From positions 558,001-622,000 of the forward strand of contig NZ_JBDIVE010000001.1 of assembly GCF_039631295.1 (NCBI RefSeq): DNA of 64,000 bases. Reading direction: 5' to 3'. This document shows, in pieces, positions 17,057-25,753 of the stretch. Source of the stretch: Viridibacterium sediminicola (lineage in GTDB: Bacteria; Pseudomonadota; Gammaproteobacteria; Burkholderiales; Rhodocyclaceae). Below the pieces are notes generated by a model that did no database searches, was not told where the DNA came from, and was given only the letters and a program-made list of their open reading frames with translations. Position 1 is the first letter of the stretch; the number at the start of each line of letters is the position of its first letter. The translations under genes and the position numbers were made by a program.

Positions 17057-17591
17057 ACGTCGGCGCAAACAACACACTGCATCGCAGCAACATTATTCTC
17101 CGGCAAACGCCCTGCGCGGCACCACCCACTCAAAATACCTCCCCAGCATAAAACCAGCGCTTTCTATGCTGCTCTGCAGCACATGCAAACGTCAATTGAC
17201 TTGCATCAAAGGCTTGCAATTAAGACAAAAGTCTTAGTGTGCCGTCGGAATAAGGCATTATTCCGAACTTACTAAGCCACTGATTTAATTTGATTTTGTT
17301 GAATTTAAACAGAACAACATTAGGGTTTACTAGACTGCCAGCCAAGCTAGTTCTGTTGTCTCATCGCCTCGCTGGCCATCGATGTCATAGGTCATGTGTT
17401 CGATGCTTTCAGTCTTGCTTGATGCGGTGTATTCGAGATGCATTTCATCAAACTTGGCGAGACGCGAACCTTATCGACAACACTTCACGATCAGAGAAGT
17501 GCTGGCCAGTGCTTTACCTATAAGAAGTATTTGGAGACGCAGTAATTCAAATTTTTATTGTTCACTCAATAAAAACAAAAAGGAGTTTTTT
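17057..17591 (+). promoter_or_regulatory. Long AT-rich leader of the PL3 pectate lyase gene, with three palindromes
   Basis: 535 bases without a credible gene, clearly AT-richer than the surroundings. Palindromes: ATGCAA-N12-TTGCAT at 17183-17206 with an inner GTCAATTGAC, AAGAC-N4-GTCTT at 17222-17235, and TCGGAATA-N6-TATTCCGA at 17245-17266. A weak promoter may use TTGACT at 17196-17201 with an AT-rich -10 near 17217-17224. If so, the untranslated leader is over 350 bases, which would allow substrate-responsive repression and RNA-level control. A GGAG ribosome site precedes the ATG. Confidence 0.5.
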
Positions 17592-18428
17592 ATGTTCAAG
17601 ATCAGCCGCTTGTTTTTCGTTCTTTCCGCCGCCATGGCTTTCAGCACAGGTGCTCAGGCAGCCGGTAGCTGTACCGCAGGCAGCACCATCAGCGATACCA
17701 CCATCGATTGTGGCGGCAAGGAAATTGGTCTCTCTTGCGACGGTGACAGCGACAAGCAGTCGCCGGTGCTGATCCTCAAGAATGCAACCGTCAAGAACGT
17801 GACGATTTCTGCCACGGGTGGCTCTGACGGCATCCATTGCGCAAGCGGCACCTGCACCCTGGTTAACGTGACCTGGAAGGAAGTCTGCGAAGACGCCGCT
17901 TCGGTCATTGCTGACAACGCCAAGCTGGTGGTCTCCGGCGGCTCCGCCACCAACACCAACTCCAGCACGGCCAGCCTGGGCGGCAAGCCGGACAAGTTCT
18001 TCCAGGTGAACAACAAGAACACCGCGCTCACCGTCAAGGACGGCTTCACCGCCATCATCGCCAAGGGCAATCTGAGCAGCTCGGCCGGCAAACTGGCCCG
18101 CACCTGCGGTAACTGCACCACCAACATCGGCCCGCGTACCATCGTGGTGGACAAGGTCACCACCAAGGGCGCCATCCTGACGGTTGTGGGTGTGAACTCC
18201 AGCTACCTGGATGCCAACAGCAAGACGGTGTCGGGCGTGTATGACACGGCGACCATCACCAACCTGACGGTTGAAGGTTACAAGCTCAGCGGCACCAAGA
18301 GCACCCCGGTGATCTGCGAAGAATTCACCGGTCTGCCGAAGAGCCTGGGCAAGGAAAGCCCGAGCCAAGGCCAGAAGTGGGGCACCAAGTCCTGCGTGGT
18401 CAGCACCAGCAACGTCAAGGCACTGTGA
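17592..18428 (+). CDS. Pectate lyase, polysaccharide lyase family 3
   Basis: 278-aa secreted enzyme predicted to cleave polygalacturonate by beta-elimination with calcium. The signal peptide is residues 1-23 (ending GAQA). The mature part has the PL3 order LILKNATVKNVTIS, GSDGIHCASGTCTLVNVTW and KEVCEDAASV (about 60-105), then a parallel beta-helix with paired cysteines (SCTAG, DCGG, SCDG, RTCGNC, VICEEF, SCVV). AAGGAG lies nine bases before the ATG. The length is slightly above single-domain PL3 enzymes, with no carbohydrate-binding module. It is closed by a strong terminator, so it is expressed alone. Confidence 0.9.
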   Translation: MFKISRLFFVLSAAMAFSTGAQAAGSCTAGSTISDTTIDCGGKEIGLSCDGDSDKQSPVLILKNATVKNVTISATGGSDGIHCASGTCTLVNVTWKEVCEDAASVIADNAKLVVSGGSATNTNSSTASLGGKPDKFFQVNNKNTALTVKDGFTAIIAKGNLSSSAGKLARTCGNCTTNIGPRTIVVDKVTTKGAILTVVGVNSSYLDANSKTVSGVYDTATITNLTVEGYKLSGTKSTPVICEEFTGLPKSLGKESPSQGQKWGTKSCVVSTSNVKAL

Positions 18429-18457
18429 TCCATTCCTGAGCCCAAGCAAGTTCAAAA

Positions 18458-18482
18458 CCCCGGGCACTGCCCGGGGTTTTTT
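18458..18482 (+). terminator. Rho-independent terminator of the PL3 gene
   Basis: A perfect 8-bp GC stem CCCCGGGC / GCCCGGGG with a 3-base loop, followed by six T residues. Confidence 0.95.
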
Positions 18483-18527
18483 ATTGTCTATTTGTCTATT
18501 GCAACACCGCGTACCTGGAGTTCGAGC

Positions 18528-20633
18528 ATGCGACTGGCCTTCTGCCGTGCCGCCCAAAAAACTGTCCTGTTTTTCACCCTCTGCCTCAGCTGTGGACCTG
18601 CACTGGCCGGCGTGCTGGCCAATCCGGACTGGATATTCGGAACCCAGTCCGGGCCCTTCGAGCTGATCTCCGGTAGTGACGGTCTGCTGCGCTGGCGTCC
18701 CGCCGGCACGGCAAACTGGCACGAAGAAAAACTGGGCGAAGCGACGGTAGACATGGCCCTGGCAGACCCATCGGGCCATGAACTGCTGGCCTTGAGCAAT
18801 AGCCGGGTGTGGCACGGCGTGCGCGCCGCCGCTGCGACACAGTGGACGCCCACTCTGGAGGGCTGGCAGATCCGCAAGATCGCCTGGGACAAGGGGCAAT
18901 CCAGCTGGCTCGCCTGGGGCTGTCGCAGTGATCAGGACAGTGAATGTGCCGTGCTGGGCGCCGTAAAGGCCGGTCAGAACTGGCAGCCGCTCGGCCAAGG
19001 CAACACCCCGGCCCTGCGCCTGCTCGGCGTCGATGCAGCCAACCGCGCCGTCGCCTCAGCCCATGACGGCAGCCTGTGGATCAGCGAAAACGCGCCAGGA
19101 ACCTGGCAAGCGCTCAAACGCCCCAAAGGCTTTGCGGTTAACGAAGTCGTCGATTGGCAGCGTGCGGGCCCCTGGTGGGCCGGCATGACGCGCGACCGGC
19201 GCGTTTTGCTGATCGACGCAGTACGCGCCCAGGCCTTCGCCGTGAACATGCCGACCGGCAAGGCCAGCGCACAGGGCAGCGGCTGGACGGCCGCCGCCTA
19301 TGATGAAGCCAGCGCAACGCTGATGCTCGGTGGCGCAGATGGGCGCATTGCAGTGGCCAGTGTCGCCGCCGGCAAGCCCCCCGTGTTCAGCCTGCGTGCT
19401 GCCGCCCTGCCCTATGTCGAACAGCTTACGTTTGACGCCACAGGCAAGCAATGGCTGGCCTTGAGCAATGACGCTCAGCTGTTCTCCTCCCGCAATGCCG
19501 GGATCGCCTGGCATCTGAGCCAAGGCTTTGGCCAGTCGCGACCGAACGGCATGAGCCTGGCCGCAGACGGACGCCTGCTGGTATGGGGCAACGGCGGCCT
19601 GGTCGCACGACACAGCCCGGCCGCAGGCTGGACGCTGGAGCAGCCTGATCTGAGCCGCTACATCAACCACGTGCTGCGCAGCCCCTCGGGCACGCTGATC
19701 GCCGTCGGCATCCAGGGCCTGGTGGCGCGTGCCACAGGCCTCAAGGACGCAGGCCCGGACTGGCAGGTGATCGACGCCGGTCTGGCCTATGGGCAGTACC
19801 TGACCCATGCCCTCGCCTATCCCGATAGCCGCACGCTGCTGGCGGCGGGTTCAACGGCCACCATCATCCGCTCGAGCGACGACGGCGCCAGCTGGCAGAC
19901 CGTGTTCAAGCATGCCGACGGCGCCCTGGGCAATTTCCAGCGCATCGCCATTCACCCGCGCAGCCGTGTTGCGCTGGTCATCGCCAATCCGGGCTGGGTG
20001 ATGCGCTCGGCCGATGAAGGTGCCAGCTGGCAAAACGCGGCGGGCGGCGCCGTGCTGCAGCTCAAGGATGTGATCGCCCTGCCCGAGGCCGGCTTTATGG
20101 CGGTTGGCGAAGCGGGCAGCCTGGTGTTCTTTGATGCGCAAGGGCAGCTCCAGCGCCAGCTCAGCATTGCCGGGAAACCGGTGTGGTACCAGATCCGCGA
20201 AGCCGCTGGCGCGCTGTGGGTAATGGGCGATGGCGACCGCCTGCTGCGCATCTCGCTGGACGGCCAGCAGCGCGACGAAATCGCGCTCGGCCAGCACTTC
20301 CTGGCGCGTGACATCATCAGCCCGGCCAAGGATGTGCTGATTGTTGCAGGCGCCAAGGGGACGCTTCTGCGCTCGGACGATGCCGGCCGGCACTGGCAAA
20401 GCATCCAGTCAGGCGTTGAGGCCAATCTGCGTCGCCTCTTGCCGGGCAGCGACGGGGGCCTGTGGGTGACGGGACGCGATGGCGTGCTGCTGCACTCCGG
20501 CGATGCCGGGCGCAGTTGGCAGGCCGTCGACTCCGGCACCCGCCACCACTTCAAGGACGGGCTGCTGCTGCCCGACGCCGAGCTGATGCTGTTCGGTGAG
20601 CGCCTGCTCACCCGGCCTGCCGGCCTCAAGTAA
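18528..20633 (+). CDS. Secreted beta-propeller protein with BNR/YCF48-like repeats
   Basis: 701-aa exported protein: signal peptide at residues 1-27 (ending PALA), then repeating blades with the Asp-box pattern S-x-D-x-G-x-x-W. Clear copies are SSDDGASW, SADEGASW, RSDDAGRHW and HSGDAGRSW; weaker blades fill the N-terminal half. This matches the YCF48/HCF136 and sialidase-like propeller superfamily, but no catalytic residues can be assigned. ATG 18528 has GGAG eight bases upstream. It follows the PL3 terminator and precedes a terminator shared with the convergent uxu operon. A role in polysaccharide binding is possible but unproven. Confidence 0.82.
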   Translation: MRLAFCRAAQKTVLFFTLCLSCGPALAGVLANPDWIFGTQSGPFELISGSDGLLRWRPAGTANWHEEKLGEATVDMALADPSGHELLALSNSRVWHGVRAAAATQWTPTLEGWQIRKIAWDKGQSSWLAWGCRSDQDSECAVLGAVKAGQNWQPLGQGNTPALRLLGVDAANRAVASAHDGSLWISENAPGTWQALKRPKGFAVNEVVDWQRAGPWWAGMTRDRRVLLIDAVRAQAFAVNMPTGKASAQGSGWTAAAYDEASATLMLGGADGRIAVASVAAGKPPVFSLRAAALPYVEQLTFDATGKQWLALSNDAQLFSSRNAGIAWHLSQGFGQSRPNGMSLAADGRLLVWGNGGLVARHSPAAGWTLEQPDLSRYINHVLRSPSGTLIAVGIQGLVARATGLKDAGPDWQVIDAGLAYGQYLTHALAYPDSRTLLAAGSTATIIRSSDDGASWQTVFKHADGALGNFQRIAIHPRSRVALVIANPGWVMRSADEGASWQNAAGGAVLQLKDVIALPEAGFMAVGEAGSLVFFDAQGQLQRQLSIAGKPVWYQIREAAGALWVMGDGDRLLRISLDGQQRDEIALGQHFLARDIISPAKDVLIVAGAKGTLLRSDDAGRHWQSIQSGVEANLRRLLPGSDGGLWVTGRDGVLLHSGDAGRSWQAVDSGTRHHFKDGLLLPDAELMLFGERLLTRPAGLK

Positions 20634-20649
20634 GGCGCACGCCAAGAGA

Positions 20650-20685
20650 AAGGCCCGCGCTGCCTGAGGCAGGGCGGGCCTTTTT
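20650..20685 (+). terminator. Terminator between the propeller gene and uxuA
   Basis: A GC-rich hairpin AGGCCCGC ... GCGGGCCT with an inner CTGCCTGAGGCAG fold is followed by five T residues on the plus strand. The reverse side ends in TTTCTCTT, so it may act weakly both ways. Confidence 0.85.
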
Positions 20686-20702
20686 CATGCGGGTGGCAAA
20701 GA

Positions 20703-21755
20703 TCAGGCGCGCGCCGCGCTGAACTTGTCCACCGCTTCCCACAAGCCATTCAGATACACCGCGCCCAGCGCACGGTCGTAGAGGCCGTAGCCGGGCTTGC
20801 CGGTTTCGCCCCAGATCATGCGGCCGTGGTCGGGACGCACATAGCCGGTAAAGCCGGTGTCATGGTAGGCCTTGACGATCGCTGCCATGTCGAGCGAGCC
20901 GCATTCGGACTTGTGCGCGGTCTCTTCGAAGTCGCCATCGGGCGTGATCTTGACGTTGCGCAGGTGGGCGAAGTGGATGCGGCCCTGGCCGCTGAATTCG
21001 CGCACCAGTGCCTCGACATTGTTCTCCGGGCCGGCGCCGAGCGAGCCGGAACAGAGCGTCAGGCCATTGGCCGGCGTGTCGACGATCTTGAGGATGCGCG
21101 CCAGATCGTCACGGTTCTTGACGATGCGCGGCAGGCCGAAGATCGGGCGCGGCGGATCATCGGGGTGGATCGCCATCTTGATGCCGACTTCTTCAGCGAC
21201 CGGAATGATCGCCTTGAGGAAGTATTCCAGATGCTGCCAGAGCTTGTCGGCGTCGACGCTGGCGTACTCGTCGAGCAGGGCACGCAGCTGTTCGGGCTTG
21301 TAGCTGGAGTCCCAGCCGGGCAGCGAGATGCCCTTGGAGACATCGATCTCGTCCACTTCCTTGGTCGAGAAAGCGAGGGTGAAGGAGCCGTCTTCAAGCT
21401 GCTTGGCCAGGGTGGTGCGCGTCCAGTCAAACACCGGCATGAAGTTGTAGCAGATCACCTTCAGGCCACAGGCGGCGAGGTTGCGGATGGTTTGCTGGTA
21501 GTTGGCGATCAGCGCATCACGCGTCGGCTTGCCGAGCTTGATGTCCTCATGCACCGGCACCGATTCGATGACATCAAAGGCGAGGCCATGGGCAAAGATC
21601 TTGGCTTTGAGCGCTTCGATCTTGTCGAGCGGCCAGACTTCGCCCACCGGCACGTCGTAGACGGCCGAGACGATGCCGTGCATGCCGGGGATCTGACGGA
21701 TGTAGGCGAGACTGACCGGGTCACTGTCGCCGTACCAACGGAATGACATTTTCAT
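20703..21755 (-). CDS. uxuA: Mannonate dehydratase
   Basis: 350-aa TIM-barrel enzyme that dehydrates D-mannonate to 2-keto-3-deoxygluconate. Family features are the start SFRWYGDSDPVSLAYIRQIPG, CYNFMPVFDWTRT, IHPDDPPRPIFGLPRIV, GSLGAGPENN, HFAHLRNVK and YVRPDHGRMIWGE. It is shorter than E. coli UxuA (394 aa) but of the length common in other phyla. It is last in a reverse-strand operon after an SDR gene and a 67-aa ORF. Product flows to the KDG stage shared with pectin breakdown. Confidence 0.96.
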   Translation of the reverse strand: MKMSFRWYGDSDPVSLAYIRQIPGMHGIVSAVYDVPVGEVWPLDKIEALKAKIFAHGLAFDVIESVPVHEDIKLGKPTRDALIANYQQTIRNLAACGLKVICYNFMPVFDWTRTTLAKQLEDGSFTLAFSTKEVDEIDVSKGISLPGWDSSYKPEQLRALLDEYASVDADKLWQHLEYFLKAIIPVAEEVGIKMAIHPDDPPRPIFGLPRIVKNRDDLARILKIVDTPANGLTLCSGSLGAGPENNVEALVREFSGQGRIHFAHLRNVKITPDGDFEETAHKSECGSLDMAAIVKAYHDTGFTGYVRPDHGRMIWGETGKPGYGLYDRALGAVYLNGLWEAVDKFSAARA

Positions 21756-21779
21756 TTCATGTTCCTTGCAAAATTGATT

Positions 21780-21983
21780 TCAGTGCGCGCTTGCAATCGA
21801 TTCAAAGTACTTTGCTGCCGGCTGCGAATACGGCAGGCTGTCCAGCCCATCCGGGTTCACCTCGGCGGCGTAGCAGCACCAACCCGCCTCGCGGCCGTGA
21901 CGGGCCAGATAGGCACGGGCGCGTGCTTCGGAGGAGAACACCGCAATCGGCCGCTCAAACCACACAATCCAGACTTGCATCAT
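21780..21983 (-). CDS. Small hypothetical protein in the hexuronate operon
   Basis: A 67-aa ORF between the SDR and uxuA genes, on the same strand, with gaps of 19 and 24 bases. The protein has no signal or membrane segment and a core MQVWIVWFERPIAVFSSEARARAYLARHG (split: MQVWIVWFERP and IAVFSSEARARAYLARHG), followed by a tyrosine-containing C-terminus. Spacing and codon use fit a real gene. I do not recognise the family. A role tied to mannonate/fructuronate metabolism can only be inferred from position. Confidence 0.6.
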   Translation of the reverse strand: MMQVWIVWFERPIAVFSSEARARAYLARHGREAGWCCYAAEVNPDGLDSLPYSQPAAKYFESIASAH

Positions 21984-22002
21984 GGCTCATTCCTCCGCAA
22001 GT

Positions 22003-22860
22003 TCAAACGCCAGAATAGGCTGAAAATCCGCCGTCGACCGGCACCACCACACCATTGACGAAGCCCGAGGCCGCTTCGCTGGCCAACCACAGCAAGGTGC
22101 CGCTGAGTTCGCGCGCTTCACCGAAGCGGCGCATCGGCGTATTGGCGAGGATCTTGCCAGCGCGTGCCGTGGGCTCGCCCGCGCTGGAGAACAACAGGGC
22201 GCGGTTTTGCTGGGTGACGAAGAAGCCCGGCGCGATGGCATTGACGCGCACGCCGGCCGGCGCCAGGTGCACCGCCAGCCACTGCGTGAAATTGCTGACC
22301 GCCGCCTTGGCTGCGCTGTAGGCGGGAATCTTGGTCAGCGGGCGGAAGGCATTCATCGACGAGATATTGAGCACCGAACAGCCCTCGCGCCCGATCATCT
22401 GCCGCACAAACACCTGCGAGGGCAGGAGCGTGCCGAGGAAGTTGAGGTCGAAGACGAAGCGCATGCCTTGCGGGTCCAGGCTGAAGAAGCTGACCAGCGC
22501 CGGATCCTGCGCCTGCAAGTCCTCAGGGCTGAATTGCTCGCGGCTGGTCGTACCTTTGGGGTGATTGCCGCCGGCGCCATTGATCAGCAGATCGCAAGGA
22601 CCCAGGCGCTCGGCCACCTCGGCGGCGGCCAGCTCCAGCGAAGCGCGTTCGAGCACATTGGCAGCGATGCCGATGCCGCGCCCGCCCTCGGCCTGGATGC
22701 CCTGGGCAACCTGCTCGGCCGCCTCCTTGTTGAGATCCAGAATGGCGACGCTGGCGCCCGCCTGCGCCAGGCTGCGCGCCATCTCGGCGCACAGCACACC
22801 GCCGCCGCCAGTCACCACGGCGACCTTGCCCTGCAGGTCGACGGGAAAAGCTTGTTGCAT
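22003..22860 (-). CDS. SDR-family oxidoreductase, probable fructuronate reductase / mannonate dehydrogenase
   Basis: 285-aa short-chain dehydrogenase: N-terminal nucleotide motif TGGGGVLCAEMA near 15-26, LLINGAGGN near 85, catalytic Ser in NISSM, YSAAKAAVSNF (Tyr and Lys) and the C-terminal VVPVDGGFSAYSGV. An insert of about 30 residues after the NAG motif (SREQFSPEDLQAQD...) is typical of the SDR D-mannonate oxidoreductases that replace UxuB in many bacteria. ATG 22860 has GGAG upstream; the longer in-frame start lacks support. First gene of the operon ending in uxuA. Confidence 0.88.
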   Translation of the reverse strand: MQQAFPVDLQGKVAVVTGGGGVLCAEMARSLAQAGASVAILDLNKEAAEQVAQGIQAEGGRGIGIAANVLERASLELAAAEVAERLGPCDLLINGAGGNHPKGTTSREQFSPEDLQAQDPALVSFFSLDPQGMRFVFDLNFLGTLLPSQVFVRQMIGREGCSVLNISSMNAFRPLTKIPAYSAAKAAVSNFTQWLAVHLAPAGVRVNAIAPGFFVTQQNRALLFSSAGEPTARAGKILANTPMRRFGEARELSGTLLWLASEAASGFVNGVVVPVDGGFSAYSGV

Positions 22861-22987
22861 GATCGGGTCTCCTCTTATAAGCGGTCTGAGCCCTTCACAC
22901 TGCAACAGCACAGCGGAGAAATCAGCCGGACAAGATGAGGATCGCGCAGTCCAGCCATACCGTCCAATTCAAAATATATCTGGCTTA

Positions 22988-23002
22988 ATACCTTTACGGT
23001 AT
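22988..23002. promoter_or_regulatory. Palindromic LysR-type site before the uxu operon
   Basis: ATACC-N5-GGTAT, a 15-bp palindrome containing the T-N11-A pattern of LysR operators, lies between the LysR stop and the SDR start. A half-site ATACCG lies nearby at 22957-22962, and an AT-rich block follows at 22970-22990. It is a candidate binding site of the adjacent LysR regulator. Confidence 0.5.
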
Positions 23003-23006
23003 CTAA

Positions 23007-23906
23007 TTAGGCCGCTTGTGCGGCAGCATGCTCGACGCCAAACAGTCGCACCTCGGCCAGCAAGGCATCGAGCAAGGGATTCGTCTCCTCGCTGCGCCAG
23101 GCGCAATGCAACAGCACTTGCGGCGTGCTGGCGCCGCGCAAAGGCCGATAGACCACGTTGGGCAGTTGCAGACTGCGTACCGAATCGGGCACCAGGGCGG
23201 TCCCGAATCCGCCCGCCACCATCACCGTGGCCGCAATCAGATCGACCGCCTCCTGCCGCGTATTGGGCTGAAAGCCCGCGCTGGCAAACAGCTCACGGGT
23301 GGCCAGGAAGACGCTGGAATCGCGTTCGCCAATCAGCGCCTCATCGCGCAGCTGCGCCACCTGCACCACCTCGCAAGCGGCCAGCGGGTGGCGTGTATTG
23401 AGCGCGACGTAGATCGGCTCGGCACACACCGTCTCCAGTTCCAGCCCGGGCGTCTCGGGCAGATAGCGATCGAGCGCGAGCAGGATGCGGCCACGATGCA
23501 GGGCCTCGATCTGCTGCGCCTTGGGCGCGCTGTGCAGGACCAGTTCGACATCCGGATGCGAGGCCGAAAAACGGTTGAGAATCTGCGGCACGATGCCCAG
23601 CATGGCCGAGCCGAAGACGCCCACATCAATCCGCCCGACCAGGCCCTGCCCCGCCCGCCAAGCCAGCTCCGCCGCCTGCTCCATGTGCGCGGTAATCTGC
23701 CGCGCATGCGCCAGGAACAGCTCGCCAGCGGCAGTCGGCTCCACCCCCCAGGGCGTGCGCTTGAACAACTGCGCACCCAGACGCTCTTCGAGCAACTGGA
23801 TCTGCCGCGTCAAAGGCGGCTGCGAAATATGCAGCCGCGCCGCCGCACGACTGATATTGCGCTCCTCTGCAACGGCGATGAAATACTTGAGCTGACGGAT
23901 TTCCAT
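23007..23906 (-). CDS. LysR-family transcriptional regulator
   Basis: 299-aa regulator. The winged helix-turn-helix at about 1-60 has MEIRQLKYFIAVAEERNISRAA (split: MEIRQLKYFIAVAEE and RNISRAA) and LHISQPPLTRQIQLLEERLGAQLF. The effector domain (about 90-290) is of the periplasmic-binding-protein type seen in CatM/BenM-like members. It sits upstream of and on the same strand as the SDR-uxuA operon, so it probably controls it with a uronate-derived inducer (inference). Its start is 11 bases after the glycosyltransferase stop, so read-through from that gene is possible. Confidence 0.92.
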   Translation of the reverse strand: MEIRQLKYFIAVAEERNISRAAARLHISQPPLTRQIQLLEERLGAQLFKRTPWGVEPTAAGELFLAHARQITAHMEQAAELAWRAGQGLVGRIDVGVFGSAMLGIVPQILNRFSASHPDVELVLHSAPKAQQIEALHRGRILLALDRYLPETPGLELETVCAEPIYVALNTRHPLAACEVVQVAQLRDEALIGERDSSVFLATRELFASAGFQPNTRQEAVDLIAATVMVAGGFGTALVPDSVRSLQLPNVVYRPLRGASTPQVLLHCAWRSEETNPLLDALLAEVRLFGVEHAAAQAA

Positions 23907-23917
23907 GACAGACGAGC

Positions 23918-25672
23918 TCAGTGCTCGACAACACGGAAACGCGGCTGGAGCCAGTCGGCATGATCTCCCTCGTTACTACCCAGAGGATCGACGACCAACT
24001 CCAGCGTCTTCTTGCCTTTGACGTCAATCAACTTGCTGCGCGGGGTGTCTCCAGTGTCCATGGCGCCACTCTGCCAGACGACATCGTCATCAACCATCAA
24101 AATGAATTCTGCATGACCACGACTTTCGTCGTCCATACCCACTTGAACATCAAAAGCCAAAGCGCCAGGTGGAATAGAAATGCGGATCGAAGACGGAGCA
24201 TGCGTGCCAAAGCCATGCTCGTAGCGCTGCTTGTTCACACTCAAACGCTCGCCAGAGACCGAGGTATTGACCTGCAGAGCGCCCCATCCCTGGGTCACTG
24301 CTACAGGCATCGTCGTCACATCAAGCCAACCGTGCCGATCCGGCATGACGCGTGCAACGTGGATACACAATGCACTCAGCCAGATCACAGCAGCAGCAGC
24401 GCCCCAAAACCATCCAGGCAAAGAAAGCACGCGCTGCCAAGGCAACCGCGCCAAATGGTCTTGTAAAACGACTACCAGTGCCAGCCCAAGCAGCAAGGCA
24501 GCCACCAGATGAGGCAACAAAAACCCGGATGGTGGCGAGACAAGAAACATATTGGCTGCAGCACCAAAACTCAATAAAACAGCCGCCACACCATGGCGAC
24601 GCATGTCTAGTGCTGCAGCTGCCAAGGCAATGACCACAGCAGGAAGTAAATAGCGTTCGTGCATTCCGGGCAGAAACAGGAAGAATCCTGTCGCAGCGAG
24701 ATAGAAATTGCGCCAGTGCAGTGACGGCTCATTGCGGCGCCAGCTGCTGATAAGCAACATCAGATCCCAGAGCGCACATAAACCAATACCCAGCCATTTT
24801 GGTGTCAGCAAGATCTGCCAAGTTTGCGGGGTCAGCGCATAGTCAAGCAGAAAGATGCCGTCCGGCCGAGTGTTGAGGCCTAGCAAAAACCACAGATTGA
24901 AACCATTGAAAGTGGCTACAGGAAACAAGCTCGCAGCCTTGAGATAAGTCGCGCTGAACATGCTCCCTGCGCTGCCCGCCAGAATATAAGGCAACATCAA
25001 CAAAGCACCGAGCGCGGCAGCCGGCAACAAACCTAACCACAATGCTCTACTGCGGCGCTGATGCCACAACAAAGGCAGCACCACGGGTGCCACGCAAATG
25101 GCCTGGAATTTCGTCAACAGCGCCAATGTGGCCAAAGAAAAAAAGGCGATCAAGTTGCAGCCTTCGATCAGAACCACAAGTGCTATCACCAGGGGCAGGC
25201 AAAACATCATGTCGACCTGTCCCCACAAAGGTCCATCCATGAAAATCGCCGGATTACAGGCTGCCAAAGCGATCAGAGCATGCCATTGACAATCTGTTAC
25301 TGAAACCGCTCGAAGCAAGCGAGCCATCACCCATAGCACACCCAGCTGAGCGAGCATGTCAGGCGCATTAACCAGCAGGCGCAATAACAGATCCGGCTGG
25401 ATGCTGATGTGCAAGGCCGAGGCAAAGCAACCTATCACCCACAGCCAATGCACATAGACCGGCGGATAGTTCGCAGGCAAACCTGCGTAACCGGAGGTCT
25501 GCAGATGCTTGCTCCACAACACCCAGTCGTTGATATCGCCGCCAAAGCCGTTACTGGTTGATAACAACACGTTCAACAACACGCACAGCACGATCCAGAC
25601 GCCCAAAGGACGCCGTATGGCATCACCGGACGGAGCGGGGAGAGTCTCGGAATGGTGGGTTCTCGTTGTCAT
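23918..25672 (-). CDS. Polytopic glycosyltransferase-like membrane protein with C-terminal NPCBM domain
   Basis: 584-aa protein with 10 or more predicted membrane helices across residues 25-440 and the early motif GFGGDINDWVLW, resembling GT-C mannosyl/glucosyltransferases (GT39/GT87/DUF2029-like). Residues about 445-584 form an NPCBM domain: YEHGFGTHAPSSIRI, VQVGMDDESRG, DVVWQSG, LVVDPLGSNEGDHADW. Base composition is visibly AT-richer than both flanks and rare codons (TTA, AGA) appear, suggesting recent transfer. Probable role: transfer of sugar from polyprenyl-phosphate to a surface glycan. Confidence 0.78.
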   Translation of the reverse strand: MTTRTHHSETLPAPSGDAIRRPLGVWIVLCVLLNVLLSTSNGFGGDINDWVLWSKHLQTSGYAGLPANYPPVYVHWLWVIGCFASALHISIQPDLLLRLLVNAPDMLAQLGVLWVMARLLRAVSVTDCQWHALIALAACNPAIFMDGPLWGQVDMMFCLPLVIALVVLIEGCNLIAFFSLATLALLTKFQAICVAPVVLPLLWHQRRSRALWLGLLPAAALGALLMLPYILAGSAGSMFSATYLKAASLFPVATFNGFNLWFLLGLNTRPDGIFLLDYALTPQTWQILLTPKWLGIGLCALWDLMLLISSWRRNEPSLHWRNFYLAATGFFLFLPGMHERYLLPAVVIALAAAALDMRRHGVAAVLLSFGAAANMFLVSPPSGFLLPHLVAALLLGLALVVVLQDHLARLPWQRVLSLPGWFWGAAAAVIWLSALCIHVARVMPDRHGWLDVTTMPVAVTQGWGALQVNTSVSGERLSVNKQRYEHGFGTHAPSSIRISIPPGALAFDVQVGMDDESRGHAEFILMVDDDVVWQSGAMDTGDTPRSKLIDVKGKKTLELVVDPLGSNEGDHADWLQPRFRVVEH

Positions 25673-25753
25673 GGCTGCAGTTGAATTTAGTGCTGGCCAA
25701 GATCATGCCAGATCTACTGCAAAAGCCACGCACAACAAGCCGAGCGGCGTGCA

